A stretch of 64,000 bases of DNA from NCEH01 sp043195135 (GCF_043195135.1 NZ_JBAFWP010000021.1); one strand, 5' to 3'. Shown: positions 53,894 through 63,323, numbered from the stretch's first letter. The notes: generated from the letters alone by a model not told the origin. Program-made: numbers and translations.

Positions 53894-54416
53894 GCCCGGT
53901 TCAAGCTGCCGGTACGGCAGCCTCGGTGAACGGTGCGTAGGATTTCCACTGTTTAGGACGTCCGCCAAGGCGGCCGGGCACCGGTTTCTCGGAAAGCTGC
54001 GCCGAAGGCGCGGCCGGCTCGACACGTCGCCTGCTGAAGATTGCCGGCACGAAGATGCTGGTCAGGCGCTCGATGCAGGGCATTTGGCGGGCCGGCGGCA
54101 TCGGGTGCGGCAATTTTGGTGCGGTAATTTTGGTGCGGTAATTTTGGGTGCGGTAACGCGGGTGTGGGGCGCGGGCGGTTCGGCCCGGTGCGAGCCGCAG
54201 GACGGTGCGCCGGGGGCTGGTTCGCGGCGCGTATCCCTGTGACGGGCACAGCCCGGCACAAAGCGAATTCGATCGGGGTCCGGCATCCGGCCGGCATCCT
54301 GGAAGTGATGGATTTCGAGGCGATGGTGCGCGCGGCAGCCGTGCGCGTGTCGCCTGCGCGATCTGTTTTCATGAGCGCGAGCTGTGCGGCGCGCGGGATT
54401 TGGGGATCATCGGGCG
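53894..54416. other. Unusually long pstS-pstC spacer
   Basis: A gap of about 520 bases inside what is normally a tight operon. It carries the 14-bp repeat array listed separately and no supported gene. No second Pho box is visible before pstC. Transcription must either cross the hairpin at 53857 or start again here. Confidence 0.5.
54104..54157. repeat. 14-bp tandem repeat array between pstS and pstC
   Basis: GGTGCGGCAATTTT is followed directly by two copies of GGTGCGGTAATTTT and a degenerate fourth unit (GGGTGCGGTAACG). The AT-rich half-units stand out from the GC-rich background. It could be a slippage-prone tract or iterated binding site. Confidence 0.8.
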
Positions 54417-55394
54417 ATGGACGCAACGGTCGATAAACTGAGGTCGGACGGGATCATTCCCATCGGCGAGGCGAAGGGCGTCGGGGCAATCGCCGATCGC
54501 ATCTTCGTCGCCGCCCTGTGGGCGAGCGGGTTCTTCGTCCTGATCCTGCTGGGTCTGATCATCGCCCAATTGTTCGAAGGCGGCCTTCCCGCGCTTCAGC
54601 ATTTCGGCCTGGAATTCCTCTGGTCGTCCGCCTGGAACCCGGTGACCGAGAATTTCGGCGCCCTGGTGATGATCTACGGCACGATCTTCAGCGCCGTGAT
54701 CGCGGTCATCGTCGCCCTGCCGCTTTCGTTCGGCATCGCCTTCTTCCTCACCGAGATCGCCCCGCAGCCCCTGAAGCGCCCGATCGGCGTCGCGGTGCAG
54801 CTGCTCGCGGCGGTGCCCTCGATCATCTACGGCATGTGGGGCTTCTTCGTGATCGTCCCGCTGGTGGCCGCCTATGTGCAGCCGCCGCTGATCGAATGGC
54901 TCGGCCCCCTGCCGGTCATCGGCGCCCTGTTCATGGGGCCGCCGCTCGGCTCGGGCATGCTCACCGCCGGCGTGATCCTGGCCGTGATGATCATCCCCTT
55001 CATCACCGCCATGTTCGTCGAGACGCTGGAATCCGTGCCTCCGATGCTCAAGGAATCCGCCTACGGCGTCGGCGGCACCACCTTCGAGGTCTATAAGAAC
55101 GTCTCGGTGCCCTACGGCAAGACCGCCATGGTCGGCGCCGTGATGCTGGGCCTCGGGCGCGCGCTCGGCGAGACCATGGCCGTCACCTTCGTGATCGGCA
55201 ATGCGACCCGCCTCTCGGCCTCCCTGTTCGCGCCCGGCGCGACCATCGCCTCCACCATCGCGAACGAGTTCCCCGAAGCGTCGATCGGCTCGCTGAAGCT
55301 GACCTCGCTGCTTCAGCTGGGCTTCATCCTGTTCGTGATCTCGTTCATCGTCCTTGCCCTGTCCCGTGCGCTCGTGCGCTCGCGGCTTGATTGA
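54417..55394 (+). CDS. pstC: Phosphate ABC transporter permease PstC
   Basis: About 325 residues beginning MDATVDKLRSDG. Six membrane segments are visible (first at about 31-53). The binding-protein-dependent transport loop, with ESAYGVGGTTFEVYKNVSVPY around residue 215, is the EAA motif that contacts PstB. It forms the membrane channel together with PstA. An in-frame ATG at 54384 is less likely. Confidence 0.95.
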   Translation: MDATVDKLRSDGIIPIGEAKGVGAIADRIFVAALWASGFFVLILLGLIIAQLFEGGLPALQHFGLEFLWSSAWNPVTENFGALVMIYGTIFSAVIAVIVALPLSFGIAFFLTEIAPQPLKRPIGVAVQLLAAVPSIIYGMWGFFVIVPLVAAYVQPPLIEWLGPLPVIGALFMGPPLGSGMLTAGVILAVMIIPFITAMFVETLESVPPMLKESAYGVGGTTFEVYKNVSVPYGKTAMVGAVMLGLGRALGETMAVTFVIGNATRLSASLFAPGATIASTIANEFPEASIGSLKLTSLLQLGFILFVISFIVLALSRALVRSRLD

Positions 55395-55411
55395 TCCGGG
55401 AGGCAAACGTC

Positions 55412-56245
55412 ATGGCATCCCTCGCAGCACGCCGCGCCAAGGACTATACGGTCAAGGTCGTCTCCACGGGGTTCGCGGTGTTCGCGATCTTCCTGCTGGC
55501 CTGGATCCTGTGGACCCTGATTTCCCGGGGTCTTCCGGCCCTCAACCTCAATGTGTTCACCAAGGTGACGGCGCCTCCCGGCCAGGGCGGCGGCCTGCTG
55601 AATGCCATCGTCGGATCGCTGATCCAGATCGGCATCGCGCTGGCCATCGGCGGTCCCATCGGCCTGTTCGCCGGCACCTTCCTTGCCGAGAACGGCAAGG
55701 GCACGAAGATCGGCTCCGCCGCCCGCTTCGTGAACGACATCCTGCTCTCGGCGCCTTCGATCCTGGTCGGCCTGTTCATCTACCAGTTCCTGGTGGTGCC
55801 GTTCGGCGGCTTCTCCGGCTGGGCGGGTGCCATCGCGCTGGCGATCCTGGTCATTCCCGTGATCGTGCGGACCACCGAGGACATGCTGAACCTGGTTCCG
55901 GTGGGCCTGCGCGAAGCGGCGTTCGCGCTCGGGGCGCCGCAATGGAAAGTGGTCATCATGATCACCTGGCGGGCGGCGCGCGCCGGCATCGTCACCGGCA
56001 TCCTGCTGGCGATCGCGCGCGCGGCCGGTGAAACGGCGCCGCTGCTGTTCACCTCGCTCGGCAATAATTCCTGGTCGACCGATCTCAGCAAGCCCATGGC
56101 CAGCTTGCCAATCGCGATCTATCAATATGCCGGAAGCCCGTTCGACGACTGGGTGTCGCTGGCCTGGGCCGGTGCCCTGCTCATCACCGTGGGCGTTCTG
56201 GTTCTGAACGTCGTGTCCCGCCTGGTGCTGGCACGCACGCACTGA
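55412..56245 (+). CDS. pstA: Phosphate ABC transporter permease PstA
   Basis: About 277 residues beginning MASLAARRAKDYTVKVVSTG, with GGGAGG eight bases before the ATG. Six membrane segments; the EAA loop is REAAFALGAPQWKVVIMITWRAA. It starts 18 bases after pstC. It pairs with PstC in the inner membrane. Confidence 0.95.
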   Translation: MASLAARRAKDYTVKVVSTGFAVFAIFLLAWILWTLISRGLPALNLNVFTKVTAPPGQGGGLLNAIVGSLIQIGIALAIGGPIGLFAGTFLAENGKGTKIGSAARFVNDILLSAPSILVGLFIYQFLVVPFGGFSGWAGAIALAILVIPVIVRTTEDMLNLVPVGLREAAFALGAPQWKVVIMITWRAARAGIVTGILLAIARAAGETAPLLFTSLGNNSWSTDLSKPMASLPIAIYQYAGSPFDDWVSLAWAGALLITVGVLVLNVVSRLVLARTH

Positions 56246-56345
56246 GCCGGCACCCTGAGATCACCGCCCAGAGGGCGCCCAAGATCACCGCCCGGGCCGG
56301 CAGCAGGCCGGCCCACCGGGCGACCAGAGACCGAATGAGGCTGAC

Positions 56346-57170
56346 ATGAACTCTGCAGTGGATCCGACCTTCAATATCTCCTCTTCCGTCTCGGCCAAGC
56401 CCGATGCGGTCCAGGCGCCGACCAAGATCAAGGTGGAGAAGCTCGATTTCTATTACGGGCAGAACCACGCGCTGAAGAACATCAATTTCGAGATCCCCGA
56501 GAAGCGCGTGACCGCGATGATCGGGCCCTCGGGCTGCGGCAAGTCCACCTTGCTGCGCGTGTTCAACCGCATGTACGACCTTTATCCCGGCCAGCGCGCC
56601 GAGGGCGGCGTCATGTTCGACGGCGTGAACATCGTCGGCAAGGAGCTGGACCCCACCGTCGTGCGCACGCGCATCGGCATGGTGTTCCAGAAGCCCACGC
56701 CGTTCCCCATGTCGATCTATGACAACATCGCCTTCGGCGTGCGCCTGCACGAGAACCTCAACAAGGCGAAGATGGACGAGCGGGTGGAAAGCTGCCTGCG
56801 CAAGGCCGCCATCTGGGAAGAAACCAAGGACCGCCTGCACACCTCGGCGCTCGGCATGTCCGGCGGCCAGCAGCAGCGCCTGTGCATCGCCCGCACCATT
56901 GCCGTGCAGCCGGAAGTGATCCTGCTGGACGAGCCGACCTCCGCGCTCGACCCGATCTCCACCTCGAAGATCGAGGACCTGATCGACGAGCTGAAGCAGG
57001 ATTTCACGATCGTCATCGTGACCCACAACATGCAGCAGGCGGCGCGCTGCGCCGATATCACCGCCTTCTTCTACCTGGGTGAGCTGGTCGAGGTCGCGCC
57101 GTCCGACGTGATCTTCACCAACCCCAAGCAGATCAAGACCCGCGATTACATCACCGGCCGCTTCGGCTGA
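56346..57170 (+). CDS. pstB: Phosphate ABC transporter ATP-binding protein
   Basis: A 274-residue ATPase. Walker A GPSGCGKST, Q-loop FQKPTPFPMSIYDN (the PXPF variant typical of PstB), signature MSGGQQQRL, Walker B VILLDEPTS and the H-loop VTHNMQQ are all intact. A 100-base spacer after pstA contains a 12-bp direct repeat (AGATCACCGCCC at 56258 and 56282). Confidence 0.97.
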   Translation: MNSAVDPTFNISSSVSAKPDAVQAPTKIKVEKLDFYYGQNHALKNINFEIPEKRVTAMIGPSGCGKSTLLRVFNRMYDLYPGQRAEGGVMFDGVNIVGKELDPTVVRTRIGMVFQKPTPFPMSIYDNIAFGVRLHENLNKAKMDERVESCLRKAAIWEETKDRLHTSALGMSGGQQQRLCIARTIAVQPEVILLDEPTSALDPISTSKIEDLIDELKQDFTIVIVTHNMQQAARCADITAFFYLGELVEVAPSDVIFTNPKQIKTRDYITGRFG

Positions 57171-57189
57171 CCGAGCAAGGATCTGCCAG

Positions 57190-57918
57190 ATGTCCGACCA
57201 TACCGTCTCGGCCTTCGACGCCGAGCTGAAGGAGATCGGCCGCAAGGTCGTCGAAATGGGTGGCCAGTCGGAGCGCATGGTGGCTGACGCCGTCAATGCC
57301 CTGATCCGCCGCGACACCGCTTCCGCCCAGCGGGTGATCCTGCTCGATGCGAGCGTCGATCACCTCCAGCGGGAGATCGAGGAAAAGGCCATCATCTGCA
57401 TCGCCAAGCGCCAGCCGGTGGCCAGCGACCTGCGCGATGTGGTGGCCTCGATCCGCATCGCCTCCGACCTGGAGCGCATCGGCGACCTCGCGAAGAACGT
57501 GGGCAAGCGCGTCCTCGCCATCGAGGGGGAATATCACCCCCAGAAGCTGGTGCGCGGCGTCGAGCACATGTCCGACCTGGTGCTGGAGCAGCTCAAGGAA
57601 GTGCTGGACGCCTACGCCAGCCGCGACCAGGCGAAGGCCGTGGACGTGTGGGTGCGCGACAGCGGCATCGACACCATGTACACGTCCCTGTTCCGCGAGC
57701 TCCTCACCTATATGATGGAAGATCCGCGCAACATCTCGGTGTGCACGCATCTTCTGTTCTGCGCCAAGAATATCGAGCGCATCGGCGACCACGCGACCAA
57801 TATCGCGGAAACCATCTATTACATGGTTTCGGGACAGATGTTGTCCGAAGAGCGCCCGAAGGCGGATGTCTCCAGCGAGACGACCGTCGCTTTCCCGGGG
57901 CATAGCCTTCAGGGGTAA
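57190..57918 (+). CDS. phoU: Phosphate signalling protein PhoU
   Basis: A 242-residue, all-helical protein with the two PhoU repeats. Metal-binding motifs appear as DLRDVVASIRIASDLERIGDLAKN and CTHLLFCAKNIERIGDHATNIAE (the E-R-x-G-D-x-x-x-N pattern in each half). It links PstB to PhoR and suppresses PhoB when phosphate is plentiful. It starts 19 bases after pstB. Confidence 0.97.
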   Translation: MSDHTVSAFDAELKEIGRKVVEMGGQSERMVADAVNALIRRDTASAQRVILLDASVDHLQREIEEKAIICIAKRQPVASDLRDVVASIRIASDLERIGDLAKNVGKRVLAIEGEYHPQKLVRGVEHMSDLVLEQLKEVLDAYASRDQAKAVDVWVRDSGIDTMYTSLFRELLTYMMEDPRNISVCTHLLFCAKNIERIGDHATNIAETIYYMVSGQMLSEERPKADVSSETTVAFPGHSLQG

Positions 57919-57923
57919 AATCC

Positions 57924-58625
57924 GTGCCTGCGCGTATCTTGATTATCGAGGACGAGGAACCGCTGACCCTTCTGCTCCGCTACAATCTGGAGTCGGAAGG
58001 CTATTTCGTCGAGAGCGTCGGACGGGGCGATGAGGGCGAGACCCGGTTGCGCGAAAGCGTGCCGGACCTCGTCATCCTCGACTGGATGCTGCCCGGATTG
58101 TCGGGCATCGAACTGTGCCGCCGCCTGCGCACGCGCCCGGAAACCGAGCGGCTGCCGGTGATCATGCTCACCGCCCGCGGCGACGAGACGGAACGCGTGC
58201 GCGGCCTCGCCACCGGGGCCGACGATTATGTCGTCAAGCCCTTCTCCGTTCCCGAGCTTCTGGCGCGGGTGCGGGCGCTGCTGCGGCGGGCGAAGCCGGA
58301 GCATGTGGCGACCCTGCTGCGGGCCGGCGATATCGAGCTGGACCGGGAGACCCACCGGGTCCACCGGTCGGGGCGCGAGGTCCATCTCGGGCCGACGGAA
58401 TTCCGCCTGCTGGAATTCCTGATGCAGAGCCCCGGACGGGTGTTCTCCCGCGAGCAATTGCTCGACGGCGTCTGGGGACAGGACGTCTATATCGACGAGC
58501 GCACGGTGGACGTGCATGTGGGCCGCCTGCGCAAGGCGATCAACCGGGGCCGGCAGTCCGATCCGATCCGCACCGTGCGCGGCGCCGGCTATTCCTTCAA
58601 CGAGATGTTCGCCCGCGTGCATTGA
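57924..58625 (+). CDS. phoB: Phosphate regulon response regulator PhoB
   Basis: A 233-residue OmpR-family regulator with GTG start, five bases after phoU. The receiver has acidic residues EDEE at the N-terminus and phosphoacceptor Asp in LVILDWMLPG. The winged helix near the C-terminus (LLDGVWGQDVYIDERTVDVHVGRLRKAI) is the PhoB recognition region that binds Pho boxes such as the one before pstS. Confidence 0.96.
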   Translation: MPARILIIEDEEPLTLLLRYNLESEGYFVESVGRGDEGETRLRESVPDLVILDWMLPGLSGIELCRRLRTRPETERLPVIMLTARGDETERVRGLATGADDYVVKPFSVPELLARVRALLRRAKPEHVATLLRAGDIELDRETHRVHRSGREVHLGPTEFRLLEFLMQSPGRVFSREQLLDGVWGQDVYIDERTVDVHVGRLRKAINRGRQSDPIRTVRGAGYSFNEMFARVH

Positions 58626-59094
58626 GCGCCAGGGGCCAGACGCGGCGGGCGCCGGCAGGTCGATCCCTGTCGCGCTCGCACCCCCGGCAAGCCGCCGGAT
58701 GCTCTGCGGCGCACATCGCCAAGATCATTATTTCGCGAAAAGTGATGGCGCGCAGGCGCCGGCCCACAGGCGGGGGGCAAGGCGCAAATCCTGGCCCGGC
58801 CGATGCGCCTGGCCGGCTGTCCGTTTCGTATGATGCGATCTTCGCGCAAATCGGGTCGCTGCGGCTGGTCGCCCATCGCGGCACGCCATCTCGCGCGGCG
58901 GGCAGGGCCCCTTTGGCGTTTCAGCAGGGCCCAGCCGGTCGCTGGCAGACCCTAAAATGGCTTCGACGCCCGGGCGAGCGGCGCGCCCTTCTCGAAAGAC
59001 CCGCTCCGGGAACGCCTTCCCCGATTGGGCCGAGGCCCACGCCGGTCGTTCCCCGCCTCGCATGCCCGGCGATCTGCTCCGGGGTCCTTCCTTG
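58626..59094. other. Intergenic region with no recognised gene
   Basis: About 470 bases between phoB and the gcrA 3' end. Several open frames occur on both strands, but none has a ribosome-binding site and their composition is shadow-like. I see no clear phoB terminator. Confidence 0.45.
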
Positions 59095-59126
59095 CATGTG
59101 CCGGCAAACGCTTGCGCCGGCACATG
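59095..59126 (-). terminator. Perfect 11-bp stem after gcrA
   Basis: CATGTGCCGGC (59095-59105) and GCCGGCACATG (59116-59126) are perfect inverted repeats with a ten-base loop, 20 bases after the gcrA stop codon. There is no T-run, so it may be a 3'-end stabiliser or a Rho-assisted end. Confidence 0.6.
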
Positions 59127-59146
59127 TCGTTCCCGGTGCGCGCCGC

Positions 59147-59659
59147 TCAGATGCGGGCGACGCGACGGTCCCGGCGGCGATCCTGCGTGGGCTGGTAGGC
59201 CATCCGCGCATGGGTCGTGCAATAAGGCATGCCGGTGAGGCTGCGCCCGCCGCAGAAATAGAAGCTTTCCGTGCCCGGCTCACCGATCGGCCAGCGGCAG
59301 GTGCCCTCGGTGAGGTTCATGATGGTGCAGCGCTGGCCCATGGCGACCACATTGCCGGCGGAGGCCGGGCGCGGCGCGGGCTCGGGCGCCACGAAGGCTT
59401 CCAGCGCGGGGGCGAGCGCGGTGTTGCCGATGGTCTGCGGCTGAGGCGCGGGCTTGTGTGCGGGCGCTTCCGGCCGCGCCTTGCGCGGGCGAGCCGCGGG
59501 AACCGTTGATTTCGCACGGCCGGAGAGGCCGAGGCGGTGCACTTTTCCGATCACCGCATTGCGGGTGATGCCGCCCAGCTCGCCGGCGATCTGGCTTGCG
59601 GAAAGCCCTTCGCCCCAGAGCTTCTTCAAGAGTTCGACGCGCTCGTCGTTCCAGCTCAT
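59147..59659 (-). CDS. gcrA: GcrA cell-cycle regulator
   Basis: A 170-residue protein starting MSWNDERVELLKKLWGEGLSASQIAGELGG, the defining GcrA N-terminus with its helix-turn-helix (TRNAVIGKVHRLGLSGR). The Pro/Ala-rich linker is followed by the C-terminal sigma-interacting domain with cysteines (RCTIMNLTEGTCRWPIG, FYFCGG, PYCTTH). In Caulobacter GcrA binds sigma-70 and activates promoters carrying GANTC sites methylated by CcrM. AAGGAGG lies six bases before the ATG. Confidence 0.97.
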   Translation of the reverse strand: MSWNDERVELLKKLWGEGLSASQIAGELGGITRNAVIGKVHRLGLSGRAKSTVPAARPRKARPEAPAHKPAPQPQTIGNTALAPALEAFVAPEPAPRPASAGNVVAMGQRCTIMNLTEGTCRWPIGEPGTESFYFCGGRSLTGMPYCTTHARMAYQPTQDRRRDRRVARI

Positions 59660-59673
59660 CGCTCTCCTCCTTC

Positions 59674-59899
59674 GACTCTTCTCCCGCACCCAGGCGCGCC
59701 ATTGCACGCGGGTTCGCAGGGCCCAACGTCACTTGGGGAACAGGCCTGCACGACATGTCGTGGTCGGCCACGAGCAAACTACAATATGCACGCACCCGCG
59801 CACAGAGTCGGAATGCATTCCCGCGCCGTTGTCCCCAAGTCGTTACAATCAGGTTAACGGCTGCGCTCTGTTGACCTCACGCGCGCGATCATTAGAATC
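59674..59899. promoter_or_regulatory. Cluster of three GANTC (CcrM) sites between gcrA and argD
   Basis: GACTC at 59674, GAGTC at 59805 and GAATC at 59895 lie in the 336-base divergent spacer. By rough base composition fewer than one would be expected. In Caulobacter the gcrA promoter itself is under CcrM/GANTC control, so at least the sites near gcrA are plausible regulatory elements. Confidence 0.45.
59871..59898 (+). promoter_or_regulatory. Predicted argD promoter overlapping a GANTC site
   Basis: TTGACC (59871-59876), a 16-bp spacer and TAGAAT (59893-59898) form a good sigma-70-like promoter for argD. The GAATC methylation target at 59895-59899 covers the 3' half of the -10 box. Confidence 0.5.
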
Positions 59900-59910
59900 C
59901 CTTTTTGTCG

Positions 59911-59934
59911 GGCCGCCCCGCGAGGGCGGCCTTT
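59911..59934 (+). terminator. Hairpin in the argD leader
   Basis: GGCCGCCC and GGGCGGCC pair around a five-base loop and are followed by TTT. It would lie within a few bases of the predicted argD transcription start, so it may stabilise the 5' end or attenuate rather than end an upstream transcript. Confidence 0.5.
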
Positions 59935-59995
59935 GGCGTTTCTGATGTCCGGCGAGACGCTGTGCGTTTCGCCCCACCCCAAGAGGAGGGGTTCC

Positions 59996-61204
59996 GTGAT
60001 CACCCCCGTTCTGCCGACCTACGCGCGCATCGACCTCGTTTTTGAAAGGGGAGAGGGCTGCTGGCTCGTCACGACGGACGGGCGACGTTTTCTCGATTTC
60101 ACCGCCGGCATTGCGGTCAACATCCTCGGGCACGCCCATCCCTATCTGGTCTCGGCCCTGACCGAGCAGGCGGGAAAGCTCTGGCACACCTCGAACCTGT
60201 TCCGCATCGTCGGTGGCGAGCGCCTGGCCGAGCGGCTGAAGGCCGTGACCTTCGCCGATACCATGTTCTTCACCAATTCCGGTGCGGAAGCGCTGGAGTG
60301 CGCCATCAAGATGGCGCGCCGCTACCAATATGTGATCGGCGCTGAGGCGAAGAACCGCATCATCGCGTTCGAGGGCGCGTTCCACGGGCGCACGCTCGCG
60401 ACCATCGCCGCCGGCGGCAATGCCAAGTATCTGGAAGGCTTCGGCCCCAACATGCCGGGCTTCGACCATGTGCCGTTCGGCGATATCGCGGCGGTGAAGG
60501 CCGCCATCGGGCCGGAGACCGGGGCGATCCTGGTGGAGCCGATCCAGGGCGAAGGCGGCGTGCGCGTGCCGCCGGCGGATTTCCTGCCCCAGCTGCGGGC
60601 GCTCTGCGACGAGCATGGCCTGCTGCTGATCCTGGACGAGGTGCAGTGCGGGGTCGGGCGCAGCGGCACCCTGTTCGCCTACCAGACCTCCGGCATCCTG
60701 CCCGACATCATGGCGGTGGCGAAGGGCATCGGCGGCGGCTTCCCCATGGGGGCGTGCCTCGCCACGGAGAATGCCGCCCGCGGCATGACGCTCGGCACCC
60801 ACGGCTCCACCTATGGCGGCAATCCGCTCGCCATGGCGGTGGGCAATGCGGTGCTGGACGTGGTGCTGGCGGACGGTTTCCTCGACCGGGTGCAGGCGGT
60901 CTCCGCGCTGCTCGTGCGCACCCTGAACGAGATCAAGGACCGTCATCCCGCGGTCATCGCCGAGGTGCGAGGTGAAGGGCTCCTGCTTGGCGTGAGGGCG
61001 CAGGGCCCCGCCGCCGAGCTGGTGCTCGCCCTGCGCGACGAGGGCCTGCTGGCCCCCGGCGCCGGAGACAATGTGGTTCGACTTCTGCCGCCTCTCATCC
61101 TCAGCGAGGAGGAGATCGCCATTGCCGCCGAGAAAATCGAGGCCGCCTGCCTGCGGATCGAGAACGGCCTTGCACTGGCGTCGGCGAAGGGAGCCGCCGA
61201 ATGA
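59996..61204 (+). CDS. argD: Acetylornithine aminotransferase
   Basis: A 402-residue class-III aminotransferase starting GTG at 59996 with GAGGAGGGG four bases before it; the longer frame from 59933 would put that site inside the gene. Motifs: FTNSGAEALECAIKMAR, AFHGRTLATIAAGG, LILDEVQCGVGRSG and the PLP lysine region AVAKGIGGGFPMGA. It transfers an amino group from glutamate in arginine synthesis. argF follows with a four-base overlap. Confidence 0.96.
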   Translation: MITPVLPTYARIDLVFERGEGCWLVTTDGRRFLDFTAGIAVNILGHAHPYLVSALTEQAGKLWHTSNLFRIVGGERLAERLKAVTFADTMFFTNSGAEALECAIKMARRYQYVIGAEAKNRIIAFEGAFHGRTLATIAAGGNAKYLEGFGPNMPGFDHVPFGDIAAVKAAIGPETGAILVEPIQGEGGVRVPPADFLPQLRALCDEHGLLLILDEVQCGVGRSGTLFAYQTSGILPDIMAVAKGIGGGFPMGACLATENAARGMTLGTHGSTYGGNPLAMAVGNAVLDVVLADGFLDRVQAVSALLVRTLNEIKDRHPAVIAEVRGEGLLLGVRAQGPAAELVLALRDEGLLAPGAGDNVVRLLPPLILSEEEIAIAAEKIEAACLRIENGLALASAKGAAE

Positions 61205-62130
61205 AGGACAATGGCGTGCGTCATTTTCTCGATCTGTCCGACATCCCCGCGGTGGAGCTGCGGCGGGTGCTCGAATTGTCGAAGGATCTCAAGGCCAAGC
61301 GCAAGGCCGGCACGGCGGAGCGGCCGCTTGCCGGCAAGTCTCTTGCGATGGTGTTCGACAAGCCGTCCACGCGCACCCGCGTGTCGTTCGATCTGGCCAT
61401 GCGCCAGCTCGGCGGCGACACGGTGATGCTCACCGGCGCGGAAATGCAGCTCGGGCGCGGCGAGACCATCGCCGATACCGCCCGCGTCCTGTCGCGCTAT
61501 GTGGACGCCATCATGATCCGCATCCTCAGCCATGAGGACCTGGTGGAACTGGCGACCCATGCCACCGTGCCGGTCATCAACGGGCTGACCCGGGTCTCCC
61601 ATCCCTGCCAGGTGATGGCCGACGTGATGACCTTCGAGGAGCACAAGGGCCGCATTGCCGGGCGAAAGGTGGCCTGGACCGGGGACGCGAACAATGTGCT
61701 CGCCTCCTGGATCCATGCCGCCCATAGCTTCGATTTCGAGCTGAACGTGGCCACCCCGAAGGAATTGTCGCCGCGCCAGGCGCTGAAGGACTTCGTCAAG
61801 AAGACCAAGGCCCGGGTGAAGTTCACCCGCGATCCCGAAGCGGCGGCGGAGGGGGCGGACTGCATCGTCACCGATACCTGGGTCTCCATGGGCGACAAGG
61901 AGGCGGAGCGGCGCCACAATCTCCTGAAGCCCTATCAGGTGAACCGCGCCCTGATGGCGCGCGCGGCGCCGGACGCCATCTTCATGCATTGCCTGCCCGC
62001 CCATCGCGGGGAGGAAGTGACCAATGAGGTGATGGACGGCCCGCAATCGGTGGTGTTCGACGAGGCCGAGAACCGCCTGCATGCCCAGAAGGGCATTCTG
62101 GCCTGGTGCTTCGACACGCCCGCAGCCTGA
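61201..62130 (+). CDS. argF: Ornithine carbamoyltransferase
   Basis: A 309-residue OTCase. The carbamoyl-phosphate loop FDKPSTRTRVSFD and the ornithine-side motif FMHCLPAHRGEEV are intact. It converts ornithine to citrulline. The ATG overlaps the argD stop (ATGA), so translation is coupled; argD-argF in tandem is the usual alphaproteobacterial order. Confidence 0.97.
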   Translation: MKDNGVRHFLDLSDIPAVELRRVLELSKDLKAKRKAGTAERPLAGKSLAMVFDKPSTRTRVSFDLAMRQLGGDTVMLTGAEMQLGRGETIADTARVLSRYVDAIMIRILSHEDLVELATHATVPVINGLTRVSHPCQVMADVMTFEEHKGRIAGRKVAWTGDANNVLASWIHAAHSFDFELNVATPKELSPRQALKDFVKKTKARVKFTRDPEAAAEGADCIVTDTWVSMGDKEAERRHNLLKPYQVNRALMARAAPDAIFMHCLPAHRGEEVTNEVMDGPQSVVFDEAENRLHAQKGILAWCFDTPAA

Positions 62131-62252
62131 GTCGCGGTGCCGGGGGAGGGGAAAGCCCTTCTCCCCCGGCCGGGCGCGCGCGGCGCCCGAGAACATCCAA
62201 GCGGCGGCGGTCGAAGGCCCGGCCCCTGGCCGGGCGGTGGGAATGAGGGACC

Positions 62253-63323
62253 ATGACCAAGGACACACATCCCGAACCGCGCCTGGAAGCGCCCGACAAT
62301 TCGGTGCTTCCGTTCCAGGTGGACGCGCTCGATATTCGCGGCCGCGTGGTGCGCGTCGGATCCATGCTCGACGCGGTGCTGGTGCATCACGATTATCCCG
62401 ATGCGGTGAAGCGCGTGGTCGGCGAGGCCGTGGCCCTGACGGTGCTGCTGGGCTCCTCGTTGAAATTCGAGGGCCGCTTCATCCTCCAGACCCAGACCGA
62501 CGGTCCGGTGGACATGGTGGTGGTGGATTTCGTCAGCCCCGACAAGGTGCGCGCCTATGCCCGCTTCGATGCCGAGGCGGTGGCGCAGGCGCAGGCCACG
62601 AACGCCGCCGCCCCGGCGGTGTTGATCGGCCGCGGGCATCTCGCCATGACCATCGACCAGGGCCTCTCCGCCAATCGCTACCAGGGCGTCGTGGCGCTGG
62701 AAGGCGACGGGCTGGAGGCCGCGGCCCATCAATATTTCCAGCAATCCGAGCAGATTCCGACCCGCGTGCGGCTCGCCGTGGGCGAGGAGATGCGGCCCGG
62801 CGGAGAGCCTTCGGCGTGGCGCGCGGGCGGCCTGCTGGCGCAATTCCTGCCCGCCGAGGCGGGCCGGGCGGCGCAGGGCGACCTGCATCCCGGCGACGCG
62901 CCCGAGGGCACGGAACAGCCGGACGTGCCCCTCGATGATGCCTGGATGGAGGCGCAATCGCTGGTCGGCACGCTGGAGGACGTGGAATTGCTGGACCACG
63001 CCCTGCCCAGCGAGGCCCTGCTTTATCGCCTGTTCCACGAACGCGGCGTGCGGGTGTTCGAGCCCCAGCCCATCGTCGCCCATTGCACCTGTTCGCGGGC
63101 GCGGGTGTTCGGCGTGCTGTCCTCGTTCAGCCGCGAGGAGCGTGCCGGCATGGTGCAGGAGGACGGGCGGGTCTCGGTCACGTGCGAATTCTGCGGCCGC
63201 GCCTATGGGTTCCGCGCCGAGGAAGTGCTGGCAGGAGACGAGGCCGCCGGCGCGCCGTCCCCCGGTGAAGCATCCCCCGGTGAATCATCCTCCGGCGCTG
63301 CTTCGGACGACCTCGCGTCCTGA
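62253..63323 (+). CDS. hslO: Redox-regulated chaperone Hsp33
   Basis: A 356-residue protein, GAGGGACC before its ATG. The N-terminal chaperone domain is followed by a zinc centre near the C-terminus: CTC at about 284-286 and CEFC about 30 residues later, the four cysteines that release zinc on oxidation. The Pro/Gly/Ser-rich tail of about 30 residues is unusual. It follows argF with a 120-base gap, an arrangement common in Rhizobiales. Confidence 0.96.
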   Translation: MTKDTHPEPRLEAPDNSVLPFQVDALDIRGRVVRVGSMLDAVLVHHDYPDAVKRVVGEAVALTVLLGSSLKFEGRFILQTQTDGPVDMVVVDFVSPDKVRAYARFDAEAVAQAQATNAAAPAVLIGRGHLAMTIDQGLSANRYQGVVALEGDGLEAAAHQYFQQSEQIPTRVRLAVGEEMRPGGEPSAWRAGGLLAQFLPAEAGRAAQGDLHPGDAPEGTEQPDVPLDDAWMEAQSLVGTLEDVELLDHALPSEALLYRLFHERGVRVFEPQPIVAHCTCSRARVFGVLSSFSREERAGMVQEDGRVSVTCEFCGRAYGFRAEEVLAGDEAAGAPSPGEASPGESSSGAASDDLAS

